A stretch of DNA of 42,738 nucleotides, from NCBI RefSeq assembly GCF_000963945.1, contig NZ_BAMW01000063.1, positions 1 through 42,738 on the forward strand, read 5' to 3'. Below, piece after piece: positions 25,119 to 33,963 of the stretch (positions are counted from its first letter, which is position 1; every line of letters begins with the position of its first letter). The stretch is from Acetobacter indonesiensis. Its GTDB lineage: Bacteria > Pseudomonadota > Alphaproteobacteria > Acetobacterales > Acetobacteraceae. The notes beneath the pieces are model-generated. The model was not told where the DNA came from, ran no database searches, and saw only the letters and a program-made list of their open reading frames with translations. A program made the translations under genes and the position numbers.

Positions 25119-25822
25119 CAGGCTGTCAGTTCAGCCAGAATAGCGGCAGCGGCAGCGGCGGGATTTTCAGCCTGCGTGATGGGACGCCCGACAACAATCC
25201 AGTCAGCACCCGCATTACGTGCTTCAGCCGGTGTCATGACCCGTTTCTGGTCGCCTGCCTGACTGCCTGCCGGACGAATACCCGGTGTGACCAACAACGG
25301 AGCATCACCCAAACTATCCCGCAGTGGAGCAATTTCATGGGCTGAACACACCAGACCATCCATGCCGGACTGCATAGCCAGCTTACCCAGACGCAGCACC
25401 TGCGCACGGGCACCGTCACCTACGCCAGTTTCAGCCAGAGCAGCATCATCCAAACTTGTCAGAACGGTAACGGCAAGCAGTGCCGGGCGGTCATTCGCAG
25501 GGAATGCGTCATCACGCGCTTTGCGGGCAGCTTCCATCATCGCGCGGCCGCCAGAGGCATGAACTGTCAGCATTTTCGGACGCAGATACGACAGGGCCCG
25601 GATAGCAGCCCCGACTGTATTCGGAATATCATGCAGCTTGAGGTCAAGAAACAGCGGGGTTGTGCCTGCAACATCTGCCACAGCCTGAAAGCCTGCCGCA
25701 TAGGCAAACTCCATCCCCAATTTCACCGCCCCGGCTGACGGCCCGACAGCTTTTGCCCAAGCCTGCGCCTGCTGCGGGCTTTGCGTATCAAGGGCGGCAA
25801 TCAATCCGGTTGTGCGGGTCAT
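25118..25822 (-). CDS. pyrF: Orotidine 5'-phosphate decarboxylase
   Basis: This enzyme makes UMP from orotidine 5'-phosphate, the last step of de novo pyrimidine synthesis. The 234-residue barrel begins IAALDTQSP and has the catalytic charged motif in FLDLKLHDIPNT (D-x-K-x2-D), then VHASGG, and the phosphate-binding VTPGIRP. It overlaps lapA at its start (TAATG) and trpF at its end (TGATG), so all three form one tightly coupled operon. The order lapA-pyrF-trpF is common in alphaproteobacteria. Confidence 0.96.
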   Translation of the reverse strand: MTRTTGLIAALDTQSPQQAQAWAKAVGPSAGAVKLGMEFAYAAGFQAVADVAGTTPLFLDLKLHDIPNTVGAAIRALSYLRPKMLTVHASGGRAMMEAARKARDDAFPANDRPALLAVTVLTSLDDAALAETGVGDGARAQVLRLGKLAMQSGMDGLVCSAHEIAPLRDSLGDAPLLVTPGIRPAGSQAGDQKRVMTPAEARNAGADWIVVGRPITQAENPAAAAAAILAELTA

Positions 25823-26169
25823 TAGAGCGAATCTTCTGCGGGAGGGGGCACAACAGTGCCGGAGACTGGGACGGCCTGCGCAGGTGCACCAACACGGGTA
25901 GCCACCGCAGCCTGAGCCTGAGCAAGCTGGGTTTCGAGTTCACGCACACGCTGTTCAGCTTTGCGGGCCCGACGACGTTGCACGAGTTCCGCCGCCCACA
26001 GGCAGAAGGCCCCCATAACAAAGGCGACGGCCGCGACAATGAGTGCCAGAACACCCGCTGAGCTCTTCCAGCTATATGTAAGAAGCCACATATCCAGCGG
26101 GTCCTGATTACTGGCGCTGAAAACGACAAGAGCCAGCAAGAACGGAATAACTAAGGTCAGTCTGATCAT
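25822..26169 (-). CDS. LapA-domain (DUF1049) membrane protein
   Basis: This is a small inner-membrane protein of 115 residues. Two hydrophobic segments (about 4-20 and 38-62) flank a short periplasmic or cytoplasmic turn, then a basic stretch QRRRARKAEQRVRE leads into a coiled coil (about 65-90) and a proline/alanine-rich tail. This is the layout of the LapA domain family. In other proteobacteria a relative works with LapB to control LPS synthesis, but the function of this stand-alone alphaproteobacterial type is less certain. It is the first gene of the lapA-pyrF-trpF operon and is divergent from secB; the 26170-26403 gap should hold both promoters. Confidence 0.85.
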   Translation of the reverse strand: MIRLTLVIPFLLALVVFSASNQDPLDMWLLTYSWKSSAGVLALIVAAVAFVMGAFCLWAAELVQRRRARKAEQRVRELETQLAQAQAAVATRVGAPAQAVPVSGTVVPPPAEDSL

Positions 26170-26403
26170 GGTTTTGTGGTAGCCTTACACTACGGGAAGG
26201 GCAAGAAATATGAGAACACTATACTATAAAGTCTTAACATTCCTTACCGCATAAAACGCGCTACAGGTCTCGCATACTCATAATTAATCTGATAGTGCTC
26301 TTTCCACTTTCGGCTCTACAAACTTTTGCCACAACAAGACGTCATTTATCCTTTACCTCCCAAACATTTGCGGTCCCCGAAGTTCAAGGAATTTTTAAGC
26401 GAT

Positions 26404-26907
26404 ATGTCAGGCCATAACGAACGCATTATCGACTCTGTTGGCGGTGGAAGTCAGGCTGCCTCTGGCGCTCCCGGCCTTCTGATGGGGATTCAGTATAGCA
26501 AGAACGTCACCTTTCAGGTTCTGAATGCACCCGCCGTTTACACACGCGTACAGGACCGTCCGCATGTGGCCATTGCGGTCGATGTCAGTGCGCATCAGCT
26601 TGGTGAAAATCAGCCAACATTTGAAGTTGAACTCATTTTGCGGTGTCAGGGCCAGACTAACAGCACAAACGGGGAAAAACCCGTTGCCCTGTTTGAAGCC
26701 AATCTGGTTTATGCAGGCATTTTCACACTTCAGAACTCCACATCAGAAACATTTGAACCGCTGCTGCTGGTTGAAGCCCCGCGTCTGCTGTTTCCCGGTG
26801 CCCGTCACATGCTGGCAACTTTAAGCCGCGAAGCAGGGTTCCTGCCTGTATTGGTGCAGCAAATTGACTTTGCTGACCTTTGGCGTAGCCGCCGTTCGCA
26901 GGCGTAA
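26404..26907 (+). CDS. secB: Protein-export chaperone SecB
   Basis: This is a cytoplasmic chaperone that keeps precursors unfolded and hands them to SecA for export, useful in an organism with several large outer-membrane receptors. The protein shows GIQYSKNVTFQVLNAPA at the N-terminal strand, HQLGENQPTFEVEL, and the strongly conserved YAGIFTLQN, LLLVEAPRLLFPGARHML and GFLPVLVQQIDFADL. From ATG 26404 it is 167 residues, close to the usual 150-170. An in-frame TTG at 26326 would add 26 residues not seen in the family as I know it; AAGGA (26386-26390) supports the ATG, with a spacing of 13 that is slightly long. Confidence 0.93.
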   Translation: MSGHNERIIDSVGGGSQAASGAPGLLMGIQYSKNVTFQVLNAPAVYTRVQDRPHVAIAVDVSAHQLGENQPTFEVELILRCQGQTNSTNGEKPVALFEANLVYAGIFTLQNSTSETFEPLLLVEAPRLLFPGARHMLATLSREAGFLPVLVQQIDFADLWRSRRSQA

Positions 26908-26961
26908 GAGCTTATTTCAGGTCCGTAAGTGTCTCTTCATCATTAAAAAAAACAGGGCGCA

Positions 26962-27624
26962 ATGACTGAAGCTTCCCTCCCCCCGCTGTGGCGCACTTTT
27001 GATCCTGTCTGGTATCGACAGGAATATAAGGATGTTCTGGGGGAGGCCGCATCACTGTCAGATGACGCCCTGAAGCAATGGTATGAAAGTCAGGGCGCTT
27101 TTTCAGGCCACTCGCCCAACTGCTATTTTGATGAAGAATGGTATCGGCGCACTTGCCCTGAAGCATTGGATGGGTTGGCGTCCGGCCAATACACCTCCGG
27201 GTTTGATCATTATTGTCAGCGGGGATTTAAAACGCAGTCCCCCCATTACCTGTTCTCGGAGCGGTATTATACTTCCGGCCCAGACGGTATCAGTGTTCAG
27301 TCTCTGACCGAGCAGGGGTTTATGAATGGGTATGACCATTACCTGAAACAGGGTGACCAACAAAATCGGTCAGGTCACCTGTTTTTCAACCCTGAGTTGT
27401 ATTTACTGACATGCGCCGCCGATGAAGATGCAGCACCTGAGGGCGCTTTCAAAAACCTGCTGCTGGCTAGCAAGGCCGCCCCCAACACTGTGCGGTTGTC
27501 TGAACATTTTGACCCGGTTTGGTATGCTAGCACACACCCCAGTGCGGTCATGATGGTTGAATACGGCTACATGCCGAATGTTCTGTATCAGTTCCTGTCT
27601 GAATTTACGCCGAGCGGTCTTTAA
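26962..27624 (+). CDS. FD-x-x-WY repeat protein of unknown function
   Basis: I cannot assign a function to this 220-residue protein, but it is clearly built of repeats. Five units start at F13 (FDPVWYRQEYKDV), F56 (FDEEWYRRTCPEA), F98 (FSERYYTSGP), F142 (FNPELYLLTCA) and F183 (FDPVWYASTHPSA), spaced 41-44 residues. Most units end in an aromatic-Gly turn such as GFDHYCQRG or GYDHYLKQG. Similar modules occur, as far as I recall, at the N-terminus of large glycosyltransferases in acetic acid bacteria; here the module stands alone with no enzyme domain, signal peptide or membrane segment. It lies 54 bases after secB on the same strand. Confidence 0.8.
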   Translation: MTEASLPPLWRTFDPVWYRQEYKDVLGEAASLSDDALKQWYESQGAFSGHSPNCYFDEEWYRRTCPEALDGLASGQYTSGFDHYCQRGFKTQSPHYLFSERYYTSGPDGISVQSLTEQGFMNGYDHYLKQGDQQNRSGHLFFNPELYLLTCAADEDAAPEGAFKNLLLASKAAPNTVRLSEHFDPVWYASTHPSAVMMVEYGYMPNVLYQFLSEFTPSGL

Positions 27625-27727
27625 AGTCTTCCTGCCGTCCGCTTTTTAAGGGCGTGGGCACCATTGCCTAAGCGGGGCTGCCTCGGTTATCCACTCTGCA
27701 CGATGTAACGCAGTAGGGGACAATGCG

Positions 27728-29125
27728 ATGACGGTACAAACCGCACTTGAGCAGGCAGACGCAGGGCTGGACGCCAGTCTGAACCGCCTTTTTGACCTGC
27801 TGCGTATCCCCAGCATTTCCACCCAGCCGGAACATGCGGATGACTGCCGCAAAGCTGCCGAATGGCTGGTAAGCACCCTGAAAGATATCGGGTTTGACGC
27901 CAGCGTGCGTGAAACGCCCGGCCACCCCATGGTTGTTGGCCATGCGGCTGGCCCAGAAGGGGCACCGCATGTGCTGTTTTACGGGCACTATGATGTTCAG
28001 CCTGTCGATCCTGTCAGTCTGTGGCATTCAGCACCGTTTGAACCCGTCATGGTCAAAGGCCCAACGGGAGATATGGAAATCACCGCCCGAGGTGCCGCGG
28101 ACGACAAGGGACAGGTTATGACCTTCCTTGAAGCCTGCCGTGCCCTGCGCGCTGCGGATGGCGCGTTGCCACTGTCCATCACGGTTCTGATTGAAGGTGA
28201 GGAAGAATCTGGCGGCGTGAACCTCATGCCGTTTTTGCAGGCCAACCGGGATGAACTGAAAGCCGATGTTGCGCTAATCTGCGACACCGGAATGCTGGCA
28301 CGCGGTATGCCCGCCATTACCACCATGCTGCGCGGTATGGTGGGTGAGGAAGTGACGGTTACTGCCGCCAACCGGGACCTGCATTCTGGCATGTACGGGA
28401 ATGCTGCCCGCAACCCCATTCAGGTGCTGTGCGATATTCTGTCTGACCTGCGGGATGGTGCGACTGGCCGTGTCACGCTGCCGGGATTTTACGATGGTGT
28501 GCCGGTTATTCCGGAAGAAACCCGTGCCCTATGGCGTAAAATTGGCCCGACCGATGAAGAAGGTCTGGCCCCCGTCGGCTTAAGTCTGCCAGCCGGTGAA
28601 ATCGGCTATAGTGCACTCGAACAGACATGGTGCCGCCCAAGCTGTGAAATTAACGGCATCAGCGGTGGCTATGAAGACAAGGGCTTCAAAACCGTTCTGC
28701 CCTCAAAAGCTATGGCGAAGGTGTCCTTCCGACTGGTGGGCGACCAGAATCCGGAGAAAATCCGCGCGGCCTTCCGGGCCCATGTGCAGGCGCGCTTGCC
28801 GGCTGACTGCACGGCAGACTTTGTGGCGCATGGTGGGTCAAAGGCCAGCATTGTGTCAGACACCATGCCTTTCCTGCCCCCCGCATTGAAAGCACTGGAA
28901 GCAGAATGGCAGCACCCGGCGGCCGTAATTGGCTGTGGGGGGTCTATTCCGGTTGTAACCGAAGTGCAGGACGCATTGGGTATGGACTCTCTGCTGATTG
29001 GCTTCGGCCTTGAAGATGACCGGGTACATTCCCCGAACGAAAAATATGACCTGACATGCTTTCACAAAGGTATTCGGTCATGGATCCGTGTTCTGTACGC
29101 TCTGACAGGGCGGGCCCCACAGTAA
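27728..29125 (+). CDS. M20-family metallopeptidase (dipeptidase)
   Basis: This cytoplasmic di-zinc peptidase of 465 residues has the complete active-site set: H87 in GHYDVQP, bridging D125 in AADDKGQ, general base in EGEEESGG (156-163), CDTGM (186-190) and the late His in HSPNEKYDL. The dimerisation domain begins around DLHSGMYG. The family hydrolyses dipeptides or N-acyl amino acids; this subgroup resembles PepV-like or carnosinase-like dipeptidases rather than DapE or ArgE because of the GHYDVQPVDP and DLHSGMYG forms. The ATG at 27728 follows AGGGG. It is 14 bases upstream of pdxA and probably cotranscribed with the pdx genes. Confidence 0.92.
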   Translation: MTVQTALEQADAGLDASLNRLFDLLRIPSISTQPEHADDCRKAAEWLVSTLKDIGFDASVRETPGHPMVVGHAAGPEGAPHVLFYGHYDVQPVDPVSLWHSAPFEPVMVKGPTGDMEITARGAADDKGQVMTFLEACRALRAADGALPLSITVLIEGEEESGGVNLMPFLQANRDELKADVALICDTGMLARGMPAITTMLRGMVGEEVTVTAANRDLHSGMYGNAARNPIQVLCDILSDLRDGATGRVTLPGFYDGVPVIPEETRALWRKIGPTDEEGLAPVGLSLPAGEIGYSALEQTWCRPSCEINGISGGYEDKGFKTVLPSKAMAKVSFRLVGDQNPEKIRAAFRAHVQARLPADCTADFVAHGGSKASIVSDTMPFLPPALKALEAEWQHPAAVIGCGGSIPVVTEVQDALGMDSLLIGFGLEDDRVHSPNEKYDLTCFHKGIRSWIRVLYALTGRAPQ

Positions 29126-29139
29126 GGAGAAACCGTGCC

Positions 29140-30111
29140 ATGCTGGTTCTGACACAGGGGGACCCGGCCGGTATCGGGCCGGAAATTACCGTCAAGGCAT
29201 GGCAGGCACTGCGGGAAAGTGGGCCTCGCTTTGTGTTTCTGGGCGCACCCGAACTTCTGGCAGAGAAAGCCCCGATTCAGGTTGTGGCGACTATGGCCGA
29301 AGTTGAGCCAGTTTTCCCAACCGCCATCCCTGTGTTGCCGCTAACATTGTCCACCCCGGCAGTGGCCGGGCACCCCGACAGCCGGAATGCCCGCAGTGTG
29401 ATAGACAGCATTGCACGCGCTGTGGCGCTGGTGCTGGCGGGTGACGCTACGGCTGTGGTGACAAACCCCATCAGCAAGGAAGTGGTGCAGAAAACCGGCT
29501 TTGCCCACCCCGGCCATACGTCCTATCTGGCTGAACTGTGCGGGGTTCCGGGGCAGGATGTTATGATGCTGGCTGGCCCATCACTCCGCGTGGTGCCTGT
29601 GACGGTGCATGTCGCCCTCCGCAAAGCCATTGATCAGCTTTCAACTGAACTGATTATCAAAACAGCCCATACGGTGGCGAAAGGGCTGATCCGGGATTTC
29701 GGGTTATCCTCCCCCCGTATTGCAGTGGCTGGCCTGAACCCCCATGCCGGTGAAAACGGCCTGATGGGCACCGAGGAGCAGGAGATTATCCTGCCAGCCA
29801 TTCAGCATCTGCAACAGGAAGGGCTGAAGATTACCGGCCCCTACCCGCCTGATACCCTTTTTACCGCGCAAGCCCGTAGCCAGTATGATGTAGCGCTGTG
29901 CATGTACCATGATCAGGGCCTGATACCCCTGAAAACACTGGATATGGCCGAAGGTGTGAATGTGACCCTTGGCCTACCGATTATCCGCACATCCCCAGAC
30001 CATGGCACCGCTTTTGATATTGCGGGGGCTGGCAAGGCTGATCCGTCCAGTTTGCTGGCCGCCCTGCGTCTGGCACACCAGTTAAGCGAAAACAGAAAGA
30101 ACGCAGCATGA
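29140..30111 (+). CDS. pdxA: 4-Hydroxythreonine-4-phosphate dehydrogenase
   Basis: This NAD-dependent, metal-requiring enzyme of the deoxyxylulose-5-phosphate route to vitamin B6 forms the aminoacetone phosphate used by PdxJ. The 323-residue product starts [15 protein letters not shown] and shows [21 protein letters not shown] with a metal-binding His, [17 protein letters not shown] and [11 protein letters not shown], all family hallmarks. ATG 29140 has AAGGAGA (29123-29129) ten bases upstream; an earlier in-frame ATG at 29056 lies inside the M20 gene and is unlikely. It overlaps pdxJ by four bases (ATGA), so the two B6 genes are coupled. Confidence 0.96.
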   Translation: MLVLTQGDPAGIGPEITVKAWQALRESGPRFVFLGAPELLAEKAPIQVVATMAEVEPVFPTAIPVLPLTLSTPAVAGHPDSRNARSVIDSIARAVALVLAGDATAVVTNPISKEVVQKTGFAHPGHTSYLAELCGVPGQDVMMLAGPSLRVVPVTVHVALRKAIDQLSTELIIKTAHTVAKGLIRDFGLSSPRIAVAGLNPHAGENGLMGTEEQEIILPAIQHLQQEGLKITGPYPPDTLFTAQARSQYDVALCMYHDQGLIPLKTLDMAEGVNVTLGLPIIRTSPDHGTAFDIAGAGKADPSSLLAALRLAHQLSENRKNAA

Positions 30112-30842
30112 GCACAACATCCCGCCCCCCCATTCGGCTTGGTGTGAACATTGACCACGTTGCCACTGTCCGCAATGCCCGAGGCGGCACTCACCCTGAC
30201 CCTCTGGCCGCAGCATTGCTGGCGGTTGAAGCCGGGGCAGATGGCATTACCGCCCATTTACGCGAAGACCGCCGCCATATTCGTGATGCGGATATGAAAC
30301 ATCTGCGCACACGCCTGACGGCCCCGTTAAATATGGAAATGGCCGCAACAGATGAAATGGTGATGCTGGCCTGCGCGCTTGAACCCCACGCCTGCTGCAT
30401 TGTGCCCGAACGGCGGGAAGAAGTGACAACCGAAGGCGGATTGGATGTCGCCGGGCAACTTGCAACACTTATTCCCCGTGTGCGTGCCCTGACTGCTAAG
30501 GGGATCCGGGTTTCCCTGTTTATTGACCCTGACCCGATACAGGTTGAGGCCTCCGTCACCGCTGGGGCGCAGGTTGTGGAGCTTCATACCGGCGCTTATG
30601 CGGAAGGCCGCGTTGGGGAACTTGACCGCCTGCGGGCCGCAGCGGCACAGGCACACGCTGCGGGACTGGAAGTCCATGCGGGCCACGGCCTGACATTTGA
30701 AAATGTCGGTCCCATTGCGGCCATTCCTGAAATACGGGAATTGAATATTGGCCACTTCCTGATTGGACAGGCCATTTTTGACGGCCTGCCCTCCGTCATT
30801 GCGGAAATGCGGCAGCGTATCAAACAGGGTGCGGCGGCGTGA
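30108..30842 (+). CDS. pdxJ: Pyridoxine 5'-phosphate synthase
   Basis: This enzyme condenses aminoacetone phosphate with 1-deoxyxylulose 5-phosphate to make pyridoxine 5'-phosphate. The 244-residue barrel has the conserved opening [17 protein letters not shown], then [40 protein letters not shown], and [11 protein letters not shown]. It follows pdxA with an ATGA overlap, giving a complete end-of-pathway pair. No ordinary terminator follows; a structured stretch at 30876-30957 lies before the next gene. Confidence 0.97.
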   Translation: MSTTSRPPIRLGVNIDHVATVRNARGGTHPDPLAAALLAVEAGADGITAHLREDRRHIRDADMKHLRTRLTAPLNMEMAATDEMVMLACALEPHACCIVPERREEVTTEGGLDVAGQLATLIPRVRALTAKGIRVSLFIDPDPIQVEASVTAGAQVVELHTGAYAEGRVGELDRLRAAAAQAHAAGLEVHAGHGLTFENVGPIAAIPEIRELNIGHFLIGQAIFDGLPSVIAEMRQRIKQGAAA

Positions 30843-30875
30843 GGGTTTAACCCACACATCTTCTGCCAAAAAGTG

Positions 30876-30957
30876 ACGGAGACGTGTCGAAGGGCGCTTG
30901 CTCCTTCGGACGCAACGCAACCGTTTGTGTCGTTTCTCCGTTAAGAGCAAGACTCTT
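30876..30957 (+). other. Possible structured RNA between pdxJ and the cupin gene
   Basis: Three helices can form a junction: ACGGAGA (30876-30882) with TCTCCGT (30935-30941), CGAAGG (30888-30893) with CCTTCG (30903-30908), and ACGCAA (30915-30920) with TTGTGT (30925-30930, one G-U). A small hairpin AAGAG/CTCTT follows at 30943-30957. It could be a 5' leader of the cupin gene, a 3' structure of the pdx transcript, or chance. No known riboswitch was recognised. Confidence 0.35.
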
Positions 30958-30977
30958 TGACCGGAACGGACCCTGTT

Positions 30978-31535
30978 ATGCCCCGCTTTATCCGATACTG
31001 TCTAACAGTCAGCGTGTTGGCGATGGCTGGGTTAGTTGGCTCTTCTGTTGCTCCGCAAGCTGCCACACCGGACGCATCGACCGCTAGTTCACCGCCTCCT
31101 CGCTCCGTGTATTGGCATAACTGGACGGACAGTCAGGGTGTCAGCCACATGACCAAATGCACCTTCCACACCTACACCCTAAAATCCATGTCGCCGCCTG
31201 CCGGTCCACAATGGCAGGATGCTCTTTCAACGGGGAAAGCACGTCTGATCTCAACCGTTCAGCCGCCCCACTGGAATGGCGCATGGCACCCTGACCCAAA
31301 AGTGCAGTGGATCATCCCGTTAAAAGGTACATGGTTTGTGCAGGCCATGGATGGCACCCGCGTAGAAATGGGGCCCGGCGATATCTCGTTAGGGGAAGAC
31401 CAGCTTTCGCGCCCGGACAGTGCGGGGCACAAAGGGCATCTGGCTGGAAATGTCGGCAACGGGCCTGTTACACTTCTTGTCATCCAACTTGAGGATGAAG
31501 CGCCAACGGCAGACAAACCGTGCCGCTTTCAGTAG
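30978..31535 (+). CDS. Exported cupin-domain protein
   Basis: This predicted periplasmic protein of 185 residues has a signal peptide ending near residue 29 (SSVAPQAA-TPD). The cupin fold is suggested by VQWIIPLKGTWFVQAMDG followed by MGPGDISLGEDQ, then a second strand set with GHKGHLAGNVGNGPV. The classic metal-binding HxH is replaced by less typical residues, so metal binding is uncertain; catalytic activity cannot be claimed. I chose ATG 30978 rather than the in-frame TTG at 30957, since the signal peptide then begins MPRFIRYCLTVSVLA. It stands alone between the pdx genes and the DUF6476/anmK pair. Two cysteines (C53 and C182) might form a disulphide. Confidence 0.8.
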   Translation: MPRFIRYCLTVSVLAMAGLVGSSVAPQAATPDASTASSPPPRSVYWHNWTDSQGVSHMTKCTFHTYTLKSMSPPAGPQWQDALSTGKARLISTVQPPHWNGAWHPDPKVQWIIPLKGTWFVQAMDGTRVEMGPGDISLGEDQLSRPDSAGHKGHLAGNVGNGPVTLLVIQLEDEAPTADKPCRFQ

Positions 31536-31536
31536 A

Positions 31537-31558
31537 AAAATAAATTCTTCTTTATTTT
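31537..31558 (+). terminator. Weak A/T hairpin after the cupin gene
   Basis: AAAATAAA (31537-31544) and TTTATTTT (31551-31558) form an 8-bp A/T stem with loop TTCTTC two bases after the stop codon. It is weak because it has no G-C pairs. The remaining 31559-31785 holds no convincing gene; a 64-codon plus-strand frame at 31569-31763 was not accepted. Confidence 0.4.
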
Positions 31559-31785
31559 AAAAATCCTTATGGCAGTCATACATTTCCTGAAAATACCCTT
31601 TCAGGTTTTTTCTATTGCTTATGGGCTATCTGGCGTTATCCGCACATCTTCCCCATCCACTATCGAAGCAGCGCCCAATCAGGGCTGCTCTTGCGCCCAT
31701 GTGCAGGACAAGGCACTCATACGTCACGACAGCGCAGCCCTGAAGACTGCGCCGTGGCTCTGACAGGAACCGACAGGATTACATT

Positions 31786-32115
31786 GTGGAACAGACACCG
31801 GGCACGTCCAAAGCTTTGCTGGGTGCCGTCATCGGCATGGGGCTTCTGATTGTTGCAGGCACAGTGACACTTGTTGGCGTGATTATCCACCGCATGAATG
31901 CTGGCCCGGCGCACCCGGCGTTGTCCGCGCATATTCCGTTGCAGGATGCCCCACACACAGCTCTGTCCTTACCAGCCGGTACGCGTCTGATCAGCATGAC
32001 ACGAGTGGAGGATGATCTGCTGGCCCTACATGTTTCAGAAAATGGTCATGAAAAGGTACTTCTGTGGCGTATTAGCACCCAGAGCCTTCTGCCCGGTCTT
32101 GATGTCCCACAATGA
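31786..32115 (+). CDS. DUF6476-like single-pass membrane protein
   Basis: This is a small protein of 109 residues with one membrane helix (about residues 10-34, LLGAVIGMGLLIVAGTVTLVG) and a periplasmic domain that includes ALSLPAGTRLISMTRVEDDLLALHV, a short beta-rich segment. This layout matches a conserved alphaproteobacterial family of unknown role (DUF6476). The start is a GTG at 31786 with AGGA ten bases before it. Its stop overlaps the anmK start (ATGA), so the two are probably cotranscribed, which may hint at a cell-envelope role. Confidence 0.75.
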   Translation: MEQTPGTSKALLGAVIGMGLLIVAGTVTLVGVIIHRMNAGPAHPALSAHIPLQDAPHTALSLPAGTRLISMTRVEDDLLALHVSENGHEKVLLWRISTQSLLPGLDVPQ

Positions 32116-33305
32116 CAACCACGCAAGGCAATACGCCCACAGCCACCCGACCAGAACTTGTTACAATCGGGTTGATGAGTGGCACATCGCTGGACGGTGT
32201 GGACGCAGCAATACTGACCACGAACGGTACGGATATTCTCCGTCATGGGCCGTCCCTGACTGTTCCCTATACGCCGGAGCTTCGCGCCCGATTGCGGTCG
32301 CTGCTGGACAAAGCCACCACACTTTCTGCTGACGATCCCCTGATACGCGATGCCGAGCAAGCCCTGACGGACATACATGCACAGGCCGTTGCAGCGTTAT
32401 GCCACAAGGCAGGCAAGAGTGTGCCTGACCTGATCGGCTTTCATGGTCAGACCATTCTGCATGAACCGGGCCGCACATGGCAGATTGGCGATGCAGCCCG
32501 CTTGGCTGCCGCCACGAACACACCGGTTATCCATGATTTTCGCAGTGCGGATGTCCGTGCCAGGGGAGAAGGAGCACCGCTTGCTCCGCTTTATCATGCC
32601 GCGTTGTTGCGCAACCATGCACCGCCAGTTGCTGTGCTGAATGTCGGTGGCGTTGCCAACGTGACGTTTATAGCCACAGACGGCACCATTCTGGCGTGCG
32701 ACACAGGGCCGGGAAATGCCCTGCTGGATGACTGGGTACACCAGCATACCGGCCAAAGTTACGATCAGGACGGCGCACTGGCGCTCAAGGGCTGCGTGAA
32801 TGACGCTGTTCTGGAACGGTTGCTTGATAATCCATTTTTTGCACGCCCTTTGCCAAAATCGCTCGACCGGCTGAGCTTCCATAAGGGGATGGCGTATCTG
32901 TCAGACCTGTCGGCCGCAGATGGTGCTGCGACCCTGGTGGCCTTTACGGCCGAGGCCGTAGCCCGCACCCCTTTGCCCGAGCAGCCCACCGAATGGTTTG
33001 TCTGTGGTGGTGGCCGTCACAACCCCGCGCTGATGGCAGCCTTCGCACAACGGCTGTCCGGCATCGTGCACCCTGTAGAACATCTGGGGTGGGACGGGGA
33101 TGCACTGGAAGCCGAATGTTTCGGGTTCCTGGCAGCAAGAAGCCTGCTGGGGCTTCCGCTTTCCCTCCCGACGACAACGGGCGTTCCACACCCACAAACA
33201 GGTGGGCGACTAACATGCGCGGGCTTGTTACCAGACCGAATGCGCGCCTGCGCGTTGCTGATAGCAGAACAGACTGCAACACCGCTCATCAGAACGGGTG
33301 GTTGA
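32112..33305 (+). CDS. anmK: Anhydro-N-acetylmuramic acid kinase
   Basis: This cytoplasmic enzyme opens and phosphorylates 1,6-anhydro-MurNAc, released from peptidoglycan turnover, to MurNAc-6-phosphate. The 397-residue product shows the ATPase-fold motifs GLMSGTSLDGVDAAIL, GFHGQTILHEPGRTWQIGD, NVGGVANVTF, DTGPGNALLDDW and VCGGGRHNPALM. It overlaps the DUF6476 gene by four bases. No murQ, nagZ or ampG gene is in the window. It provides a cell-wall recycling step that fits the theme of the exported D-Ala-D-Ala dipeptidase and the NagX-like protein elsewhere here, without direct linkage. Confidence 0.95.
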   Translation: MTTTQGNTPTATRPELVTIGLMSGTSLDGVDAAILTTNGTDILRHGPSLTVPYTPELRARLRSLLDKATTLSADDPLIRDAEQALTDIHAQAVAALCHKAGKSVPDLIGFHGQTILHEPGRTWQIGDAARLAAATNTPVIHDFRSADVRARGEGAPLAPLYHAALLRNHAPPVAVLNVGGVANVTFIATDGTILACDTGPGNALLDDWVHQHTGQSYDQDGALALKGCVNDAVLERLLDNPFFARPLPKSLDRLSFHKGMAYLSDLSAADGAATLVAFTAEAVARTPLPEQPTEWFVCGGGRHNPALMAAFAQRLSGIVHPVEHLGWDGDALEAECFGFLAARSLLGLPLSLPTTTGVPHPQTGGRLTCAGLLPDRMRACALLIAEQTATPLIRTGG

Positions 33306-33358
33306 TCTCCACCCCGCCTGCGCCCACCATACGTGCCATAAGTAAGAAGGACCTGATT

Positions 33359-33826
33359 ATGAAGCGCGCTTTATTTCTTTGCCTGAGCCTGCTGGCCCCT
33401 GCCCTTCCGGCCTGTGCACAGACCGTGGTGGATGGCAGTGACAAAGCGGCAAGCCCGTTTGTAAAAAACACGCTGAAAAGCCTTGCCTCCAAATTCCCGG
33501 AAACGCATCCGCGCTTCCGCAAGATCAGCACCCACAAAACCAACGACAAACAGATTATCTGTGGCGAGATCAGTCTGGAAGATAGCAAAAACCCGGGCAA
33601 TACATCCTTCATGCCATTTGGTGCCACCGAGGGAGAAGAAAACCCGCTGGTATTTGAAGACCGGACCATTCCCTCCGCCCTTGATTTCCGCGAGGTCAAT
33701 AGCTGGATCAACCGCGGGGCTGATCTGGAGGATCTGGAAGAAATGGGCTGTGTGCCAGAAGGCAGCTACCGCAAATATAGTGACCATCTGAACACCGTTT
33801 TGCAGCATCGCAAAACATCATCCTGA
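33359..33826 (+). CDS. Exported protein of unknown function
   Basis: This 155-residue protein has a clear signal peptide (about residues 1-20, APALPACA-QTV). The mature part has the pattern KQIICGEIS followed by FMPFGATEG, reminiscent of short conserved exported proteins in which a Cys-Gly-Glu strand is followed by a Gly/Phe-rich turn; I do not know a function. A second Cys (near CVPEG) could pair with the first. AGAAGG eight bases before ATG 33359 decides the start; the same frame is open from 32993, but that part overlaps anmK. A G/C-rich inverted repeat follows at 33841. Confidence 0.75.
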   Translation: MKRALFLCLSLLAPALPACAQTVVDGSDKAASPFVKNTLKSLASKFPETHPRFRKISTHKTNDKQIICGEISLEDSKNPGNTSFMPFGATEGEENPLVFEDRTIPSALDFREVNSWINRGADLEDLEEMGCVPEGSYRKYSDHLNTVLQHRKTSS

Positions 33827-33840
33827 TAATCTAACATACG

Positions 33841-33963
33841 GGGGCGCGGAGTGATCTGCTGCGCCCCGACGCCACCGTTTGCGACACAAACAACACAACG
33901 GCGTCATGCAGCAGGGACAGGCCCTGAATGGTGATTGACACCACGGTGCCTGCTCTGCATGAC
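33841..33963 (+). promoter_or_regulatory. Structured leader candidate before the DUF3311-symporter pair
   Basis: Three hairpins follow each other: GGGGCGC (33841-33847) with GCGCCCC (33861-33867); GACG..CCGTT (33868-33879) with AACGGCGTC (33897-33905); and GTCATGCAG (33903-33911) with CTGCATGAC (33955-33963), which can enclose CAGGG/CCCTG (33912-33926) and TGGTG/CACCA (33929-33943). The second and third stems share bases 33903-33905, so only one can close fully. The last arm ends 45 bases before the transporter operon. It could be a cis-regulatory RNA; the first hairpin might instead be the terminator of the preceding gene. Confidence 0.45.

Noticed and set aside
31569..31763. Plus-strand 64-codon frame between cupin and DUF6476 genes
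   Set aside because: No Shine-Dalgarno site, low-complexity sequence without domain features, and ordinary intergenic length.
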